Below are positions 1 through 7,156 of a stretch of DNA of 53,279 bases, piece by piece. Within the stretch, counting starts at the first letter, position 1, and each line of letters starts with the position of its first letter. Source of the DNA: CAZBKJ01 sp964492495 (lineage in GTDB: Bacteria > Patescibacteriota > Microgenomatia > UBA1400 > UBA12028); NCBI GenBank assembly GCA_964492495.1, contig CAZBKJ010000005.1, forward strand, positions 1-53,279, read 5' to 3'. The notes below the pieces were generated by a model, which did no database searches, was not told the origin of the DNA, and saw only the letters and a list, made by a program, of their open reading frames with translations. Position numbers and translations under genes: made by a program.

Positions 1-2
1 AA

Positions 3-269
3 CAGTTAAAACCTCTCTCTGAAGGGATGTATGTTGAACAGTATAGAGATGGCAGATGGGTTGATTTTGTCATCGCGCTATATATTTTAGAACTACTTCC
101 TGATCAAATAGAAATGCTGGTAGAAAGAGAGGGGCTTTTTTCAATTCAAGATGATGATTTAGAAAAAAGCTTACATCTTCCTGGGAAAAAACCACATACT
201 AAAAAATTTCGACCATTTACTACACAGCTCGGTCAGTTTGTTATTAAAAATAATTTGCTTAGACAATAA
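3..269 (+). CDS. Hypothetical protein, C-terminal fragment
   Basis: The reading frame is open from the left edge of the window and stops at 267-269, so only the last 88 residues of the protein are visible. The visible part is acidic in the middle and basic near its end, with no membrane segment and no motif I recognise. It ends one base before the start of the isopentenyl phosphate kinase gene, so the two are probably co-transcribed. I do not recognise the family, and the missing N-terminus may hold the informative domain. Confidence 0.6.
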   Translation, partial: QLKPLSEGMYVEQYRDGRWVDFVIALYILELLPDQIEMLVEREGLFSIQDDDLEKSLHLPGKKPHTKKFRPFTTQLGQFVIKNNLLRQ

Positions 270-270
270 T

Positions 271-1110
271 ATGAAAAACCATGTCACTCTTTTGAAACTG
301 GGTGGTGCAGTTATCACCAATAAAGAAATTCCAGAGTCTATCCGAACAGACGTGCTGGATCGACTCATTGGAGAAATAGCGCGAGCCAGAAAAGAAAAGG
401 AATTTTTACTTGTCCTCGGCAATGGCGCAGGAAGTTTTGCGCATGTTCCTGCGAGTCGATATAAAACTCTTGATGGATTCATCCATGAAGAAAGCAAAAT
501 GGGAATGGCAATCACACAGGATGCAGCTGCGAGGCTTAATCGAGAAGTTGTCACAACATGTCTGACTCATGGACTGCCGGCGTTGACGTTAGCCCCTTCA
601 AACTCCCTCGTTACCGATCACAAACAGGCAAAAACTTGGTTTTCAGAGGTATTTGAGGAGTATTTGCGAAAAGGGATGCTTCCTGTGACGTACGGAGATG
701 TTCTCATTGATCAATCACAAGGATGTACTATTTGGTCCACAGATAAGGTTTTTTCTTTTTTTGCAAAGGAGTTTGAACAGCGAGGCTGGGAAGTTGATGA
801 AATTATTCACGTAACGGAAGCAGAAGGTGTATGGACACAGAGTGATCCACAGTCGATTACTGAGAAGCAATCACAAAAAAAAGAGATCTATACAAAAATA
901 ACTCCAGAAATGACAGAAGAAGTAAAAAGTGCGATGACCGATACGAAAGGATTTGATGTGACCGGTGGGATGTGGCACAAAATTGAGGAAGCTCTCAGTT
1001 TGACTGAGCTTGGTATTACCACCCGAATTATTTCCGGAATCATTCCAAACAATCTCTACAAAGTTCTTCTAGGAGATACGTCCATTGGAACACAAATTAC
1101 TAGGGTATAA
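271..1110 (+). CDS. ipk: Isopentenyl phosphate kinase (amino acid kinase fold)
   Basis: IPK phosphorylates isopentenyl phosphate to isopentenyl diphosphate, the last step of the alternative mevalonate route. The 279-residue protein shows the family landmarks: KLGG with Lys9 near the N-terminus, a second Lys at 18, the glycine loop ending GAGSFAH with the His (about residue 58) typical of IPK, a YGDV motif near residue 150, and a Thr/Asp-containing IWSTDK segment where archaeal IPKs have an IxSGD-like motif. The start at 271 is preferred because the upstream gene ends at 269 and family similarity begins here; an in-frame alternative at 238 would overlap that gene. IPK is mainly archaeal, with scattered bacterial cases including CPR. 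Its position directly before uppS supports a role in isoprenoid supply. A related amino acid kinase with another substrate is the main alternative. Confidence 0.85.
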   Translation: MKNHVTLLKLGGAVITNKEIPESIRTDVLDRLIGEIARARKEKEFLLVLGNGAGSFAHVPASRYKTLDGFIHEESKMGMAITQDAAARLNREVVTTCLTHGLPALTLAPSNSLVTDHKQAKTWFSEVFEEYLRKGMLPVTYGDVLIDQSQGCTIWSTDKVFSFFAKEFEQRGWEVDEIIHVTEAEGVWTQSDPQSITEKQSQKKEIYTKITPEMTEEVKSAMTDTKGFDVTGGMWHKIEEALSLTELGITTRIISGIIPNNLYKVLLGDTSIGTQITRV

Positions 1111-1111
1111 T
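1106..1111 (+). promoter_or_regulatory. Candidate -10 box upstream of uppS
   Basis: A perfect TATAAT, preceded by GGG, overlaps the stop codon of the kinase gene and lies 30 nt before the uppS ATG. It could give uppS its own transcript with a leader of about 24 nt. Confidence 0.45.
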
Positions 1112-1141
1112 AAAAACTTCTACTATAAAACCTACTCTTGT

Positions 1142-1879
1142 ATGAATTTTTTCCAACGAAAAGAAAAAAAAGCGAGTGAAGAAAAAAAAACATTTTCTGT
1201 TGTGCCAAATCATATTGCCATCATCATGGACGGGAACAGGCGATGGGCACGAAGTCATGGTTGGGAAGCAATTCGAGGACATGAGTACGTTGTCGATAAT
1301 GTTATAGAGCCGCTTGTGGACAGATGTATTGAGCTTGGAATCCCATATCTTACCTTGTGGGCATTTAGTACGGAAAACTGGGAAAGAGATAAGTCTGAGA
1401 TAGAAGGGATGATGAAGTTGTTTCGAAGGGCCTTTGAAAAAAAAGTAGAAGACTTGCACAAAAAAGGTGTTCAGCTTCGCATTATCGGAAATATCGATCG
1501 GTTCCCAGAAGATATCGCACAGAGTGCAAAAAAATGGGTAGAAATCTCCAAAGATAATTCAAAAATTACTGTGAGTTTTGCGCTAAACTATGGTGGACGA
1601 GAAGAAATCTTGACTGCTATTTCAAAACTTGCAGCTCCTGGCAAAAACGGCACAATTACTGCAGAAGAGTTTGAACAACACCTTTCTACTTCTGGTATGC
1701 CTGATCCAGATTTGATTATTCGTCCAGGCGGACAACTCAGACTTTCAGGTTTCTTGCCTTGGCAGTCAGTCTATGCTGAGCTCTATTTTACGGACGTTCT
1801 TATGCCAGAATTTACTGCTCCTGAGCTTGATGAAGCGTTAGAAGACTATGCTTCGCGTCAACGCAGGTTTGGGAAGTAA
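1142..1879 (+). CDS. uppS: Undecaprenyl diphosphate synthase (cis-prenyltransferase)
   Basis: This enzyme condenses farnesyl diphosphate with isopentenyl diphosphates to make the C55 carrier lipid for peptidoglycan and glycan export. The 245-residue product has the cis-prenyltransferase motifs in order: HIAIIMDGNRRWA (with the catalytic Asp), LTLWAFSTENW, NYGGR, then PDPDLIIR and the YAELYF Glu near the C-terminus. The ATG at 1142 is preferred over an in-frame start at 1085 that would run into the kinase gene; the motifs begin shortly after 1142. The fifth conserved block is unusual: where most UppS proteins read RTGGE-RxSNFLLWQ, this one reads RPGGQLRLSGFLPWQ. The Arg, Arg, Ser and Glu residues thought to bind isopentenyl diphosphate are kept, so activity is likely. 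Confidence 0.93.
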   Translation: MNFFQRKEKKASEEKKTFSVVPNHIAIIMDGNRRWARSHGWEAIRGHEYVVDNVIEPLVDRCIELGIPYLTLWAFSTENWERDKSEIEGMMKLFRRAFEKKVEDLHKKGVQLRIIGNIDRFPEDIAQSAKKWVEISKDNSKITVSFALNYGGREEILTAISKLAAPGKNGTITAEEFEQHLSTSGMPDPDLIIRPGGQLRLSGFLPWQSVYAELYFTDVLMPEFTAPELDEALEDYASRQRRFGK

Positions 1880-1882
1880 AAC

Positions 1883-2983
1883 TTACAAAACTGAGATTCC
1901 AAACACAATTTCCAAAATCTTTGCCAGCCAATAGGAGCAAAATAGGAGAATAAACCCAATAAATGCAGTTGTTATTCGTTGTTTTCCGGCTTCCTGACTT
2001 TTGGGATTTGCTGCTCCAGTAAGCATTTCAAATCCTCCCCAGACCAACATGACAAATAGAATCAAGCCACCAAAGACAAAAAGGTAGGGTAGCAATCTTC
2101 CGATAATTCCCCTCGGGGTTGTTAGATCTTCTGAAGGACCGGCATTCCCAAAGATTGCAGTATTCAAACTCGTAAAGAATGCGCCTGTCCCACCACCACC
2201 CGTGGATGGAGTACCCGGTTTGGGCACAATGTTACATTTGTTGTCATAGAAATACCCGCAACAGATTTGAGAAGGATCATTTGTGTTATTGGTAAATGAT
2301 GTATTTGGACAGCTACAAGTTTTCCCCTGTCTTTCTGAAGCTAAGATGAGCGCTCCACAACTTATAGTGCTTTGTGGATTTGTCGCTATGCATTGAGCCC
2401 CTGACGTATAGGGACCATCAACCCATCCACAGCAGTTCCAACGTATCCCAGAGTTGTCTGTTCGTTGTCCAGTAAATCCACTTCCACATGAACAAGAAGT
2501 GATTACCTGAGAAGCGACGCTTTGTTGTCTCATTTCATTTCCACAAGAGACCGTTCGTGTCGGGGTAGTCAGACAGCGGGATGGAGATCCCTCTTCAGAA
2601 AGAATATATCCACAACATTTTTTTATCACACCGTTATCATTAAAACTTCCATTTCCTGGACAGGTTGAGTTACAAACGACATCATCACGATCAGTAGCAA
2701 AGGTCGAACCACAAGCTAGCGTCTGTGGTGGAGTAGAGTTGCAACGACCACCATAGACATATCCACAGCAGTTTTTTACAGTATTGAAGTCATTGACATC
2801 TGTGTAGGTTCCGTTTGCAGGGCAACTGCTATTACATGTATCCGTAGTGTTGTCTGTTGCATACCCGCTACCACAGGAGATAACTGCAGCATGTATCTGT
2901 GTACTACTTAAAAAAAACGTAAAGAATAATGTACTAATGATAGTTAGGAAAAAAATATATCGTGAATTCATTGTTTTTATCAT
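1883..2983 (-). CDS. Secreted Cys-rich protein with C-terminal T4SS-pilin (Mbov_0395-type) domain
   Basis: The 366-residue product begins with a signal-peptide-like hydrophobic segment (residues about 8-30). It continues with four Cys-rich repeats of about 55 residues, each opening with CGxxxAT or SCG and closing with a CCGY/CCGW signature and a further Cys. After a short Pro/Gly linker come two membrane helices separated by a short basic loop containing ANPKSQEAGKQR, the layout of the small T4SS pilin-like proteins (Mbov_0395 family, VirB2/TrbC-like). The start at 2983 is chosen because the upstream gene ends at 3001; 2971 is also possible. I infer an extracellular disulfide-bonded tip or adhesin carried on a pilin-like base. 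The next gene upstream has the same C-terminal architecture, and the two are 17 nt apart, so they form an operon. The ectodomain family is not recognised. Confidence 0.75.
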   Translation of the reverse strand: MIKTMNSRYIFFLTIISTLFFTFFLSSTQIHAAVISCGSGYATDNTTDTCNSSCPANGTYTDVNDFNTVKNCCGYVYGGRCNSTPPQTLACGSTFATDRDDVVCNSTCPGNGSFNDNGVIKKCCGYILSEEGSPSRCLTTPTRTVSCGNEMRQQSVASQVITSCSCGSGFTGQRTDNSGIRWNCCGWVDGPYTSGAQCIATNPQSTISCGALILASERQGKTCSCPNTSFTNNTNDPSQICCGYFYDNKCNIVPKPGTPSTGGGGTGAFFTSLNTAIFGNAGPSEDLTTPRGIIGRLLPYLFVFGGLILFVMLVWGGFEMLTGAANPKSQEAGKQRITTAFIGFILLFCSYWLAKILEIVFGISVL

Positions 2984-3000
2984 ACAGCGCTTAGAACTAT

Positions 3001-4248
3001 TTAGGTTCCAAATCCAGGAATTTGTAACAGTGATACTCCAATAAACTGCAAGATAATAACTGAGAAGATAACGAACAATAAGCCCATGATAGCTGAACTT
3101 ATCATTTCTTGTCCTTCCTGGACACGTTTTGGATCTCCAGACGAAGTAGTGAGAAGGAAAGCGCCATACAAGATACTTAGGAGTACAAATCCTCCAGAGA
3201 GTCCCATCCCAATTCTCACGAGAGAAAGGACAACCCCTTCCTTGGAGGTTTTCACACAACCAAATGCAGTCCAGAGTCCTTGGGTTTCAGGGTTGTCAAT
3301 TGTCGCTTGACCACCGACACACCTTTGACACTCTGCTTTGTCTGCCGGTGTTGCTGCTTGATCACAGAGAATAAAGGGGGCTGCGTTTGAACCGCCATTT
3401 ATATCTGGGGTAGGAAAAACCGGAGGTCCTTCAGGAACAGTTCCATCTAGGTCAACTGTGCTACTACACTTTGCTGAAGCACATGCAAGAACATCACTGT
3501 TGTTTTGAGGGACTATACATACCTGGTATGTTCCTGCCTCAGCACTATAGTCTTGAAAGCCTTGTTGTACCTGAGGTTCATTTGTCTTTGCTGTAAATGA
3601 ACCAGATCTTGCTGCGGGATGTACGTCCAAAGAATTTTGTGGTGCAATGATGAATTCATACCCTTTTCCAGGGATTAAATTTTCTGTGGTCATTGTTAAA
3701 GCGACATCAAATGTTCCTTGGGAATTTCTTGTTGCGGCTGGAGTAATAGAACAGCTCTCAGATTTATAAGTAGCGGGTAATGTAGAGTTACTCGCACACA
3801 GAAAATTGTTTGACCATAGGTTTGCTCTTAAATCAAGTAAACGGTACTGAGAAGCTGAAGATTCTTGTGCATAATAATTATAGCTATCCGATGGGACTTG
3901 TCCGACAAAATACCTTTTCCCGTTTACAGTGACGGCTTTTGCATTCACAGCATCGATAGAAGGTGAGCAGGATCCTACATCGGCAGTATTAAAACAGTAA
4001 GGTATAGTCACTCTATCTTGCGATCCACAAGACACTTCATACGCGATAAATAAGTTTGCCGGAGTAAAATTTGTGAGTGAAGACTGAGTTAAAGATGAAA
4101 TTTTATTATTAAGCCCAGCATCAGAGGCAAATATTGGTGAACAACTCACAACACTACAAGCGGCTTGAGCCTTTCCCCAAGATGCAAAAAAGATAAAAAG
4201 AAATAAAATGATGGAAGTGTAATGAAATCCCTTTGTCAAAAAACTCAT
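3001..4248 (-). CDS. Secreted protein with C-terminal T4SS-pilin-like two-helix domain
   Basis: The 415-residue product has an N-terminal signal peptide ending near AQAA, a large ectodomain of about 300 residues with scattered cysteines and beta-rich Thr/Ser segments, and a C-terminal pair of membrane helices. The loop between the helices carries SGDPKRVQEGQEMISSA, the conserved Asp/Asn-Pro-x-x-x-x-x-(A/E)-G signature of CPR T4SS pilins. The start at 4248 is chosen over in-frame starts at 4266 and 4275 because a TAAAAT box sits 8 nt upstream. It is the first gene of a two-gene operon with another pilin-fusion protein. Function is inferred as a surface filament subunit or a component of a DNA-uptake or conjugation machine. 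Confidence 0.75.
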   Translation of the reverse strand: MSFLTKGFHYTSIILFLFIFFASWGKAQAACSVVSCSPIFASDAGLNNKISSLTQSSLTNFTPANLFIAYEVSCGSQDRVTIPYCFNTADVGSCSPSIDAVNAKAVTVNGKRYFVGQVPSDSYNYYAQESSASQYRLLDLRANLWSNNFLCASNSTLPATYKSESCSITPAATRNSQGTFDVALTMTTENLIPGKGYEFIIAPQNSLDVHPAARSGSFTAKTNEPQVQQGFQDYSAEAGTYQVCIVPQNNSDVLACASAKCSSTVDLDGTVPEGPPVFPTPDINGGSNAAPFILCDQAATPADKAECQRCVGGQATIDNPETQGLWTAFGCVKTSKEGVVLSLVRIGMGLSGGFVLLSILYGAFLLTTSSGDPKRVQEGQEMISSAIMGLLFVIFSVIILQFIGVSLLQIPGFGT

Positions 4249-4256
4249 ACCCACTA

Positions 4257-4262
4257 ATTTTA
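4257..4262 (-). promoter_or_regulatory. -10 box, probable leaderless promoter of the pilin-fusion operon
   Basis: TAAAAT preceded by TGG lies 8 nt before the ATG at 4248 on the minus strand. There is no Shine-Dalgarno sequence, so transcription would begin at or beside the start codon. Confidence 0.5.
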
Positions 4263-4356
4263 CCATCTGGGACAAAAAATAAAGAGGGGAAGAAATATTG
4301 GAGGAAAATCAGATAGCTTTTGCGATCTTCGGGTGTAAAAAAGGCAAAATATTGCG

Positions 4357-4362
4357 TAAGAT
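4357..4362 (+). promoter_or_regulatory. -10 box, probable leaderless promoter of the SpoIID-family gene
   Basis: TAAGAT lies 6 nt before the GTG start at 4369 with no Shine-Dalgarno sequence between them. Confidence 0.45.
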
Positions 4363-4368
4363 AAGCAA

Positions 4369-6129
4369 GTGAAAAAACGCCATTTAGTAACTTCGTCCAT
4401 ATCCTTTGTTCTTCTGCTCTGGGGTATTTTTTCTGCGAATCTAGTACCTCTAAACTATCAACTCATAACTCTGGTTCATGCAGACCAAATTGATGATTTG
4501 CAAAAGCAAATTGATGAACTCGCAAAGTTAAAAAAATTATCGGAAGCAGCCACATCGCCACTAGAGAAGCAAGTGGCTGATCTCGAGAAAAAAATTAAAA
4601 ATGCCCAGACTGGAATTAAGGATGCTCAAAAGAAATCAGAGGAAGCTGGTGTGCAAATACAGGAGCGCGAAGTCTCACTTGGGAAGACCTATCAGCTTTT
4701 TTCTGCTCGAGTAGCCGACACATACCGAAAGCAACAAGCTTTTTCACCACTCTTGATTATTTTTGCAAGTTCCGATGTCTCTTCTTTTTCACAAACATAC
4801 ACATACCAGCAAAAAGCTCGTGAACGAGACCAGTCAGAACTCAAGAGACTGTCTGTTGAAATTAAAAGCCTTGAGGACGACAAAAAGAAGCATGAAGAAA
4901 CGAGAGTAAAGCTCGCGGGTCTGCAAAAACAGCTTGACGAAAGCTCACAGTTTTTCAAGGGTGAAATCACGAAGGCAAAGAAGTATCAGCAAGAACTTGC
5001 CGGAAAGATCGCTGCCCTGTCAGCGGAACAGCAAAAAATCTTGGCAGAGCGTTCAGGTACAGCCACAACTTCAGTAGGAGATGTCCCTTTTGCGGATGAC
5101 CCAGCGAGTAGACCAAACTATAATCCAGGATTTTCTCCGGCCTTTGCGGTGTTCTCCTTTGGGGCACCTCATTTCAAAGGCTTGTCCCAATATGGGGCGT
5201 ATGGCAGAGCAAAAGCAGGACAAAGTGCAGAAGAGATCTTGAGAGCCTACTACGGTGGGGTAGAGCTGAAAAAAGACTATGCAAGCTCTATTCAGATCAA
5301 AGTGCAGGGACATGGTACTGTCGATATCGAGACCTATACCAAACGTATTTATGAGATGCCAGGCTCATGGGGAGATACTGGAGGATTTGAAGCGCTAAAG
5401 GCTCAGGCAGTCGCAGCCAGATCCTATGCATTGGCGGTGACAAATAACGGGGCAAGTAGTATCTGTGCAACGGAGGCTTGCCAGGTCTATAAGCCAGCAA
5501 ACAAAGGTGGCAAATGGGATCAAGCTGTTGATGCAACCAGAGGATGGGTGTTAAGTGCTGGAGGAAAGCCTTTTGTTGCCTACTATGCATCCACTTCAGG
5601 TGGGTACCAACAAAGCTATACAAACAATGGGCACACCACACCAGGGCTGTGGGACACGACAAGTGACTGGACTCAATGGGCACAAGGAGCATACGAAGGA
5701 AAAGGGAAAGGTGATAGCCCTTGGTTTTATAAGGGATGGTATAAAAGTAGATCTGGTGACAGTTGTGGCAAAAGTCATCCCTGGCTAACAGAAGCAGAGT
5801 TTGCAGACGTTCTCAACGCTTGGGTTGTGCGGTACAAAGGTGGTGGTGGAGACGTATCCCGTGTTACTCCGCTTGGAAGCTGTAATGGAGGGAATCCATA
5901 CTCGATGGATGAGTTGAAAAACAAAGCCAATGAATTGGGAGGCGCGTTTACTTCTGTGTCATCTGTACGAGTAGAACACGGGAGCAATGGATTTACCAAA
6001 AATGTTATTGTCGACACCAATAAAGGAAGTCTCACCATCCCTGGAGCAGAGTTCAAAACCGCTTTTAACCTTCGTGCCCCAGGAAGAATCTCAGTCAAAG
6101 GGAATTTGTTTGGAATAGAGAAAAAATAG
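4369..6129 (+). CDS. Exported coiled-coil protein with SpoIID/LytB domain
   Basis: The 586-residue product has a signal peptide (residues about 8-38), a long coiled coil rich in Lys/Glu/Gln (about 40-225) resembling the coiled coils of EnvC/PcsB-type cell-wall hydrolase regulators, and a SpoIID/LytB-type domain (about 255-580). The latter shows GLSQYGAYGRAK, ILRAYYGG, ALKAQAVAARSYAL and AYYASTSGG, matching the SpoIID lytic transglycosylase family, including a Glu just ahead of the KAQAVAARSYA block. It probably trims peptidoglycan outside the membrane during division or growth. The GTG start at 4369 is supported by a -10 box 6 nt upstream and by the signal peptide beginning there. It is divergent from the pilin-fusion operon. 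Confidence 0.88.
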   Translation: MKKRHLVTSSISFVLLLWGIFSANLVPLNYQLITLVHADQIDDLQKQIDELAKLKKLSEAATSPLEKQVADLEKKIKNAQTGIKDAQKKSEEAGVQIQEREVSLGKTYQLFSARVADTYRKQQAFSPLLIIFASSDVSSFSQTYTYQQKARERDQSELKRLSVEIKSLEDDKKKHEETRVKLAGLQKQLDESSQFFKGEITKAKKYQQELAGKIAALSAEQQKILAERSGTATTSVGDVPFADDPASRPNYNPGFSPAFAVFSFGAPHFKGLSQYGAYGRAKAGQSAEEILRAYYGGVELKKDYASSIQIKVQGHGTVDIETYTKRIYEMPGSWGDTGGFEALKAQAVAARSYALAVTNNGASSICATEACQVYKPANKGGKWDQAVDATRGWVLSAGGKPFVAYYASTSGGYQQSYTNNGHTTPGLWDTTSDWTQWAQGAYEGKGKGDSPWFYKGWYKSRSGDSCGKSHPWLTEAEFADVLNAWVVRYKGGGGDVSRVTPLGSCNGGNPYSMDELKNKANELGGAFTSVSSVRVEHGSNGFTKNVIVDTNKGSLTIPGAEFKTAFNLRAPGRISVKGNLFGIEKK

Positions 6130-6171
6130 GATCATCATTCTTCTTGCTGTTTTTTGGTAGCGCACCTGCTG

Positions 6172-6177
6172 TATAAT
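6172..6177 (+). promoter_or_regulatory. -10 box, probable leaderless promoter
   Basis: A perfect TATAAT preceded by CTG ends 6 nt before the ATG at 6184. The spacing predicts a transcript beginning at the start codon. Confidence 0.65.
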
Positions 6178-6183
6178 CCACTC

Positions 6184-6867
6184 ATGCCAGATGTTTTTGT
6201 TGCACCAAAGAAGGCTCACCACCCTTCAACCCATAAACGCAAAACCAAATCGGAATCAATTTCAGAAGCTGATGGATACAGTAGTGTGCTTCGCTTAGCG
6301 ACCAAGAGTCCAGGGGCATTTGCTGCATTCTCTCCAAAGCCACACAACGTCAGTTTTGAGGTTCAGCATGAAGATGAGCCAATCCTCTTGTTGCTTCGCC
6401 AACATCCCATCGTAAACCTCGGGTGGATGATCCTGGCACTCGTCATGATTGTGATTCCATTTTTTGTCGCTCCTTTTGTTCCCGTCGGACTCTTTCCAGC
6501 AGCTTTTCATACGATCGCGTGGTTGGGATGGTATACGATTACGTTTGGATTTATCCTCGAAAATTTTTTGATCTGGTTCTTTAACATCTATATCATCACC
6601 GACGAGCGTGTTATTGATGTTGATTTCTATAATCTGTTGTTCAAAAAAATCTCGGAAGCAAAGATCGAAAATATCGAAGACATCACTAGTAGTAACGCAG
6701 GGTTTTTACAGTCCATACTTGATTATGGACAGGTTCGTGTACAAACATCTGCAGAAATACCTCAAATCGAGTTTGAAAATGTACCTCATCCAAGCAAAGT
6801 TGCAAAGTTTTTAAGTGAGATGCTGTTGCAAGAAGAGCAAGAGAAGATAGAAGGGAGGGTACGTTAA
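6184..6867 (+). CDS. PH-domain (bPH2/YdbS-like) membrane protein
   Basis: The 227-residue product has a basic, Ser-rich N-terminal tail, two hydrophobic segments around residues 85-140, and then a segment reading YIITDERVIDVDFYNLLFKK followed by an amphipathic region ending in SAEIPQIEFENVPHP. That combination is the signature of bacterial PH-like (YdbS/bPH2) membrane proteins. Its role is not known; the domain usually sits on the cytoplasmic membrane face. The start at 6184 is chosen over one at 6154 because of the -10 box 6 nt upstream. The stop overlaps the next start codon (TAATG), so the two genes are translationally coupled. Confidence 0.8.
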   Translation: MPDVFVAPKKAHHPSTHKRKTKSESISEADGYSSVLRLATKSPGAFAAFSPKPHNVSFEVQHEDEPILLLLRQHPIVNLGWMILALVMIVIPFFVAPFVPVGLFPAAFHTIAWLGWYTITFGFILENFLIWFFNIYIITDERVIDVDFYNLLFKKISEAKIENIEDITSSNAGFLQSILDYGQVRVQTSAEIPQIEFENVPHPSKVAKFLSEMLLQEEQEKIEGRVR

Positions 6868-7127
6868 TGAACGGTGATGTACTTGGTGCTATTTTCGATC
6901 CGAGCAGTCCATTCTTTTTCGTACCTGGATTTTTCATGCAGGTACTCAAATGGATGTTTTTAATTGGCTTCACCGTCTATTTCCTTTTTGCACTTGTCGT
7001 TGTACGACAGATTGCATTGATGACACGAACCATAAAAACAGGCTTTGAGCTCCCACTTCACATTATTGGGTTTTTGCACCTTTTTCTGGTTGTCTTTGTT
7101 TGGCTCTTTGCGTATATTCTGTTGTAA
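6867..7127 (+). CDS. Small two-helix membrane protein (DUF5657-like)
   Basis: The 86-residue product has two hydrophobic helices (about 25-48 and 64-86) joined by a loop containing VVVRQIALMTRTI. This matches the small CPR family DUF5657 as I remember it. Function is unknown. It is coupled to the PH-domain gene by a one-base overlap, which suggests that the two proteins act together in the membrane. Confidence 0.65.
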   Translation: MNGDVLGAIFDPSSPFFFVPGFFMQVLKWMFLIGFTVYFLFALVVVRQIALMTRTIKTGFELPLHIIGFLHLFLVVFVWLFAYILL

Positions 7128-7144
7128 GTTTCCTCGGGGTAAGG

Positions 7145-7150
7145 TAGCAT
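7145..7150 (+). promoter_or_regulatory. Candidate -10 box, leaderless spacing
   Basis: TAGCAT ends 6 nt before the ATG at 7157. The hexamer is weaker than its neighbours but the spacing is the one repeated across this window. Confidence 0.35.
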
Positions 7151-7156
7151 AAACCC

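Noticed and set aside
3004..3259. N-terminal extension of the Cys-rich pilin-fusion gene into the upstream gene
   Set aside because: It would overlap the upstream pilin-like gene by about 260 nt and remove the signal peptide from the N-terminus.
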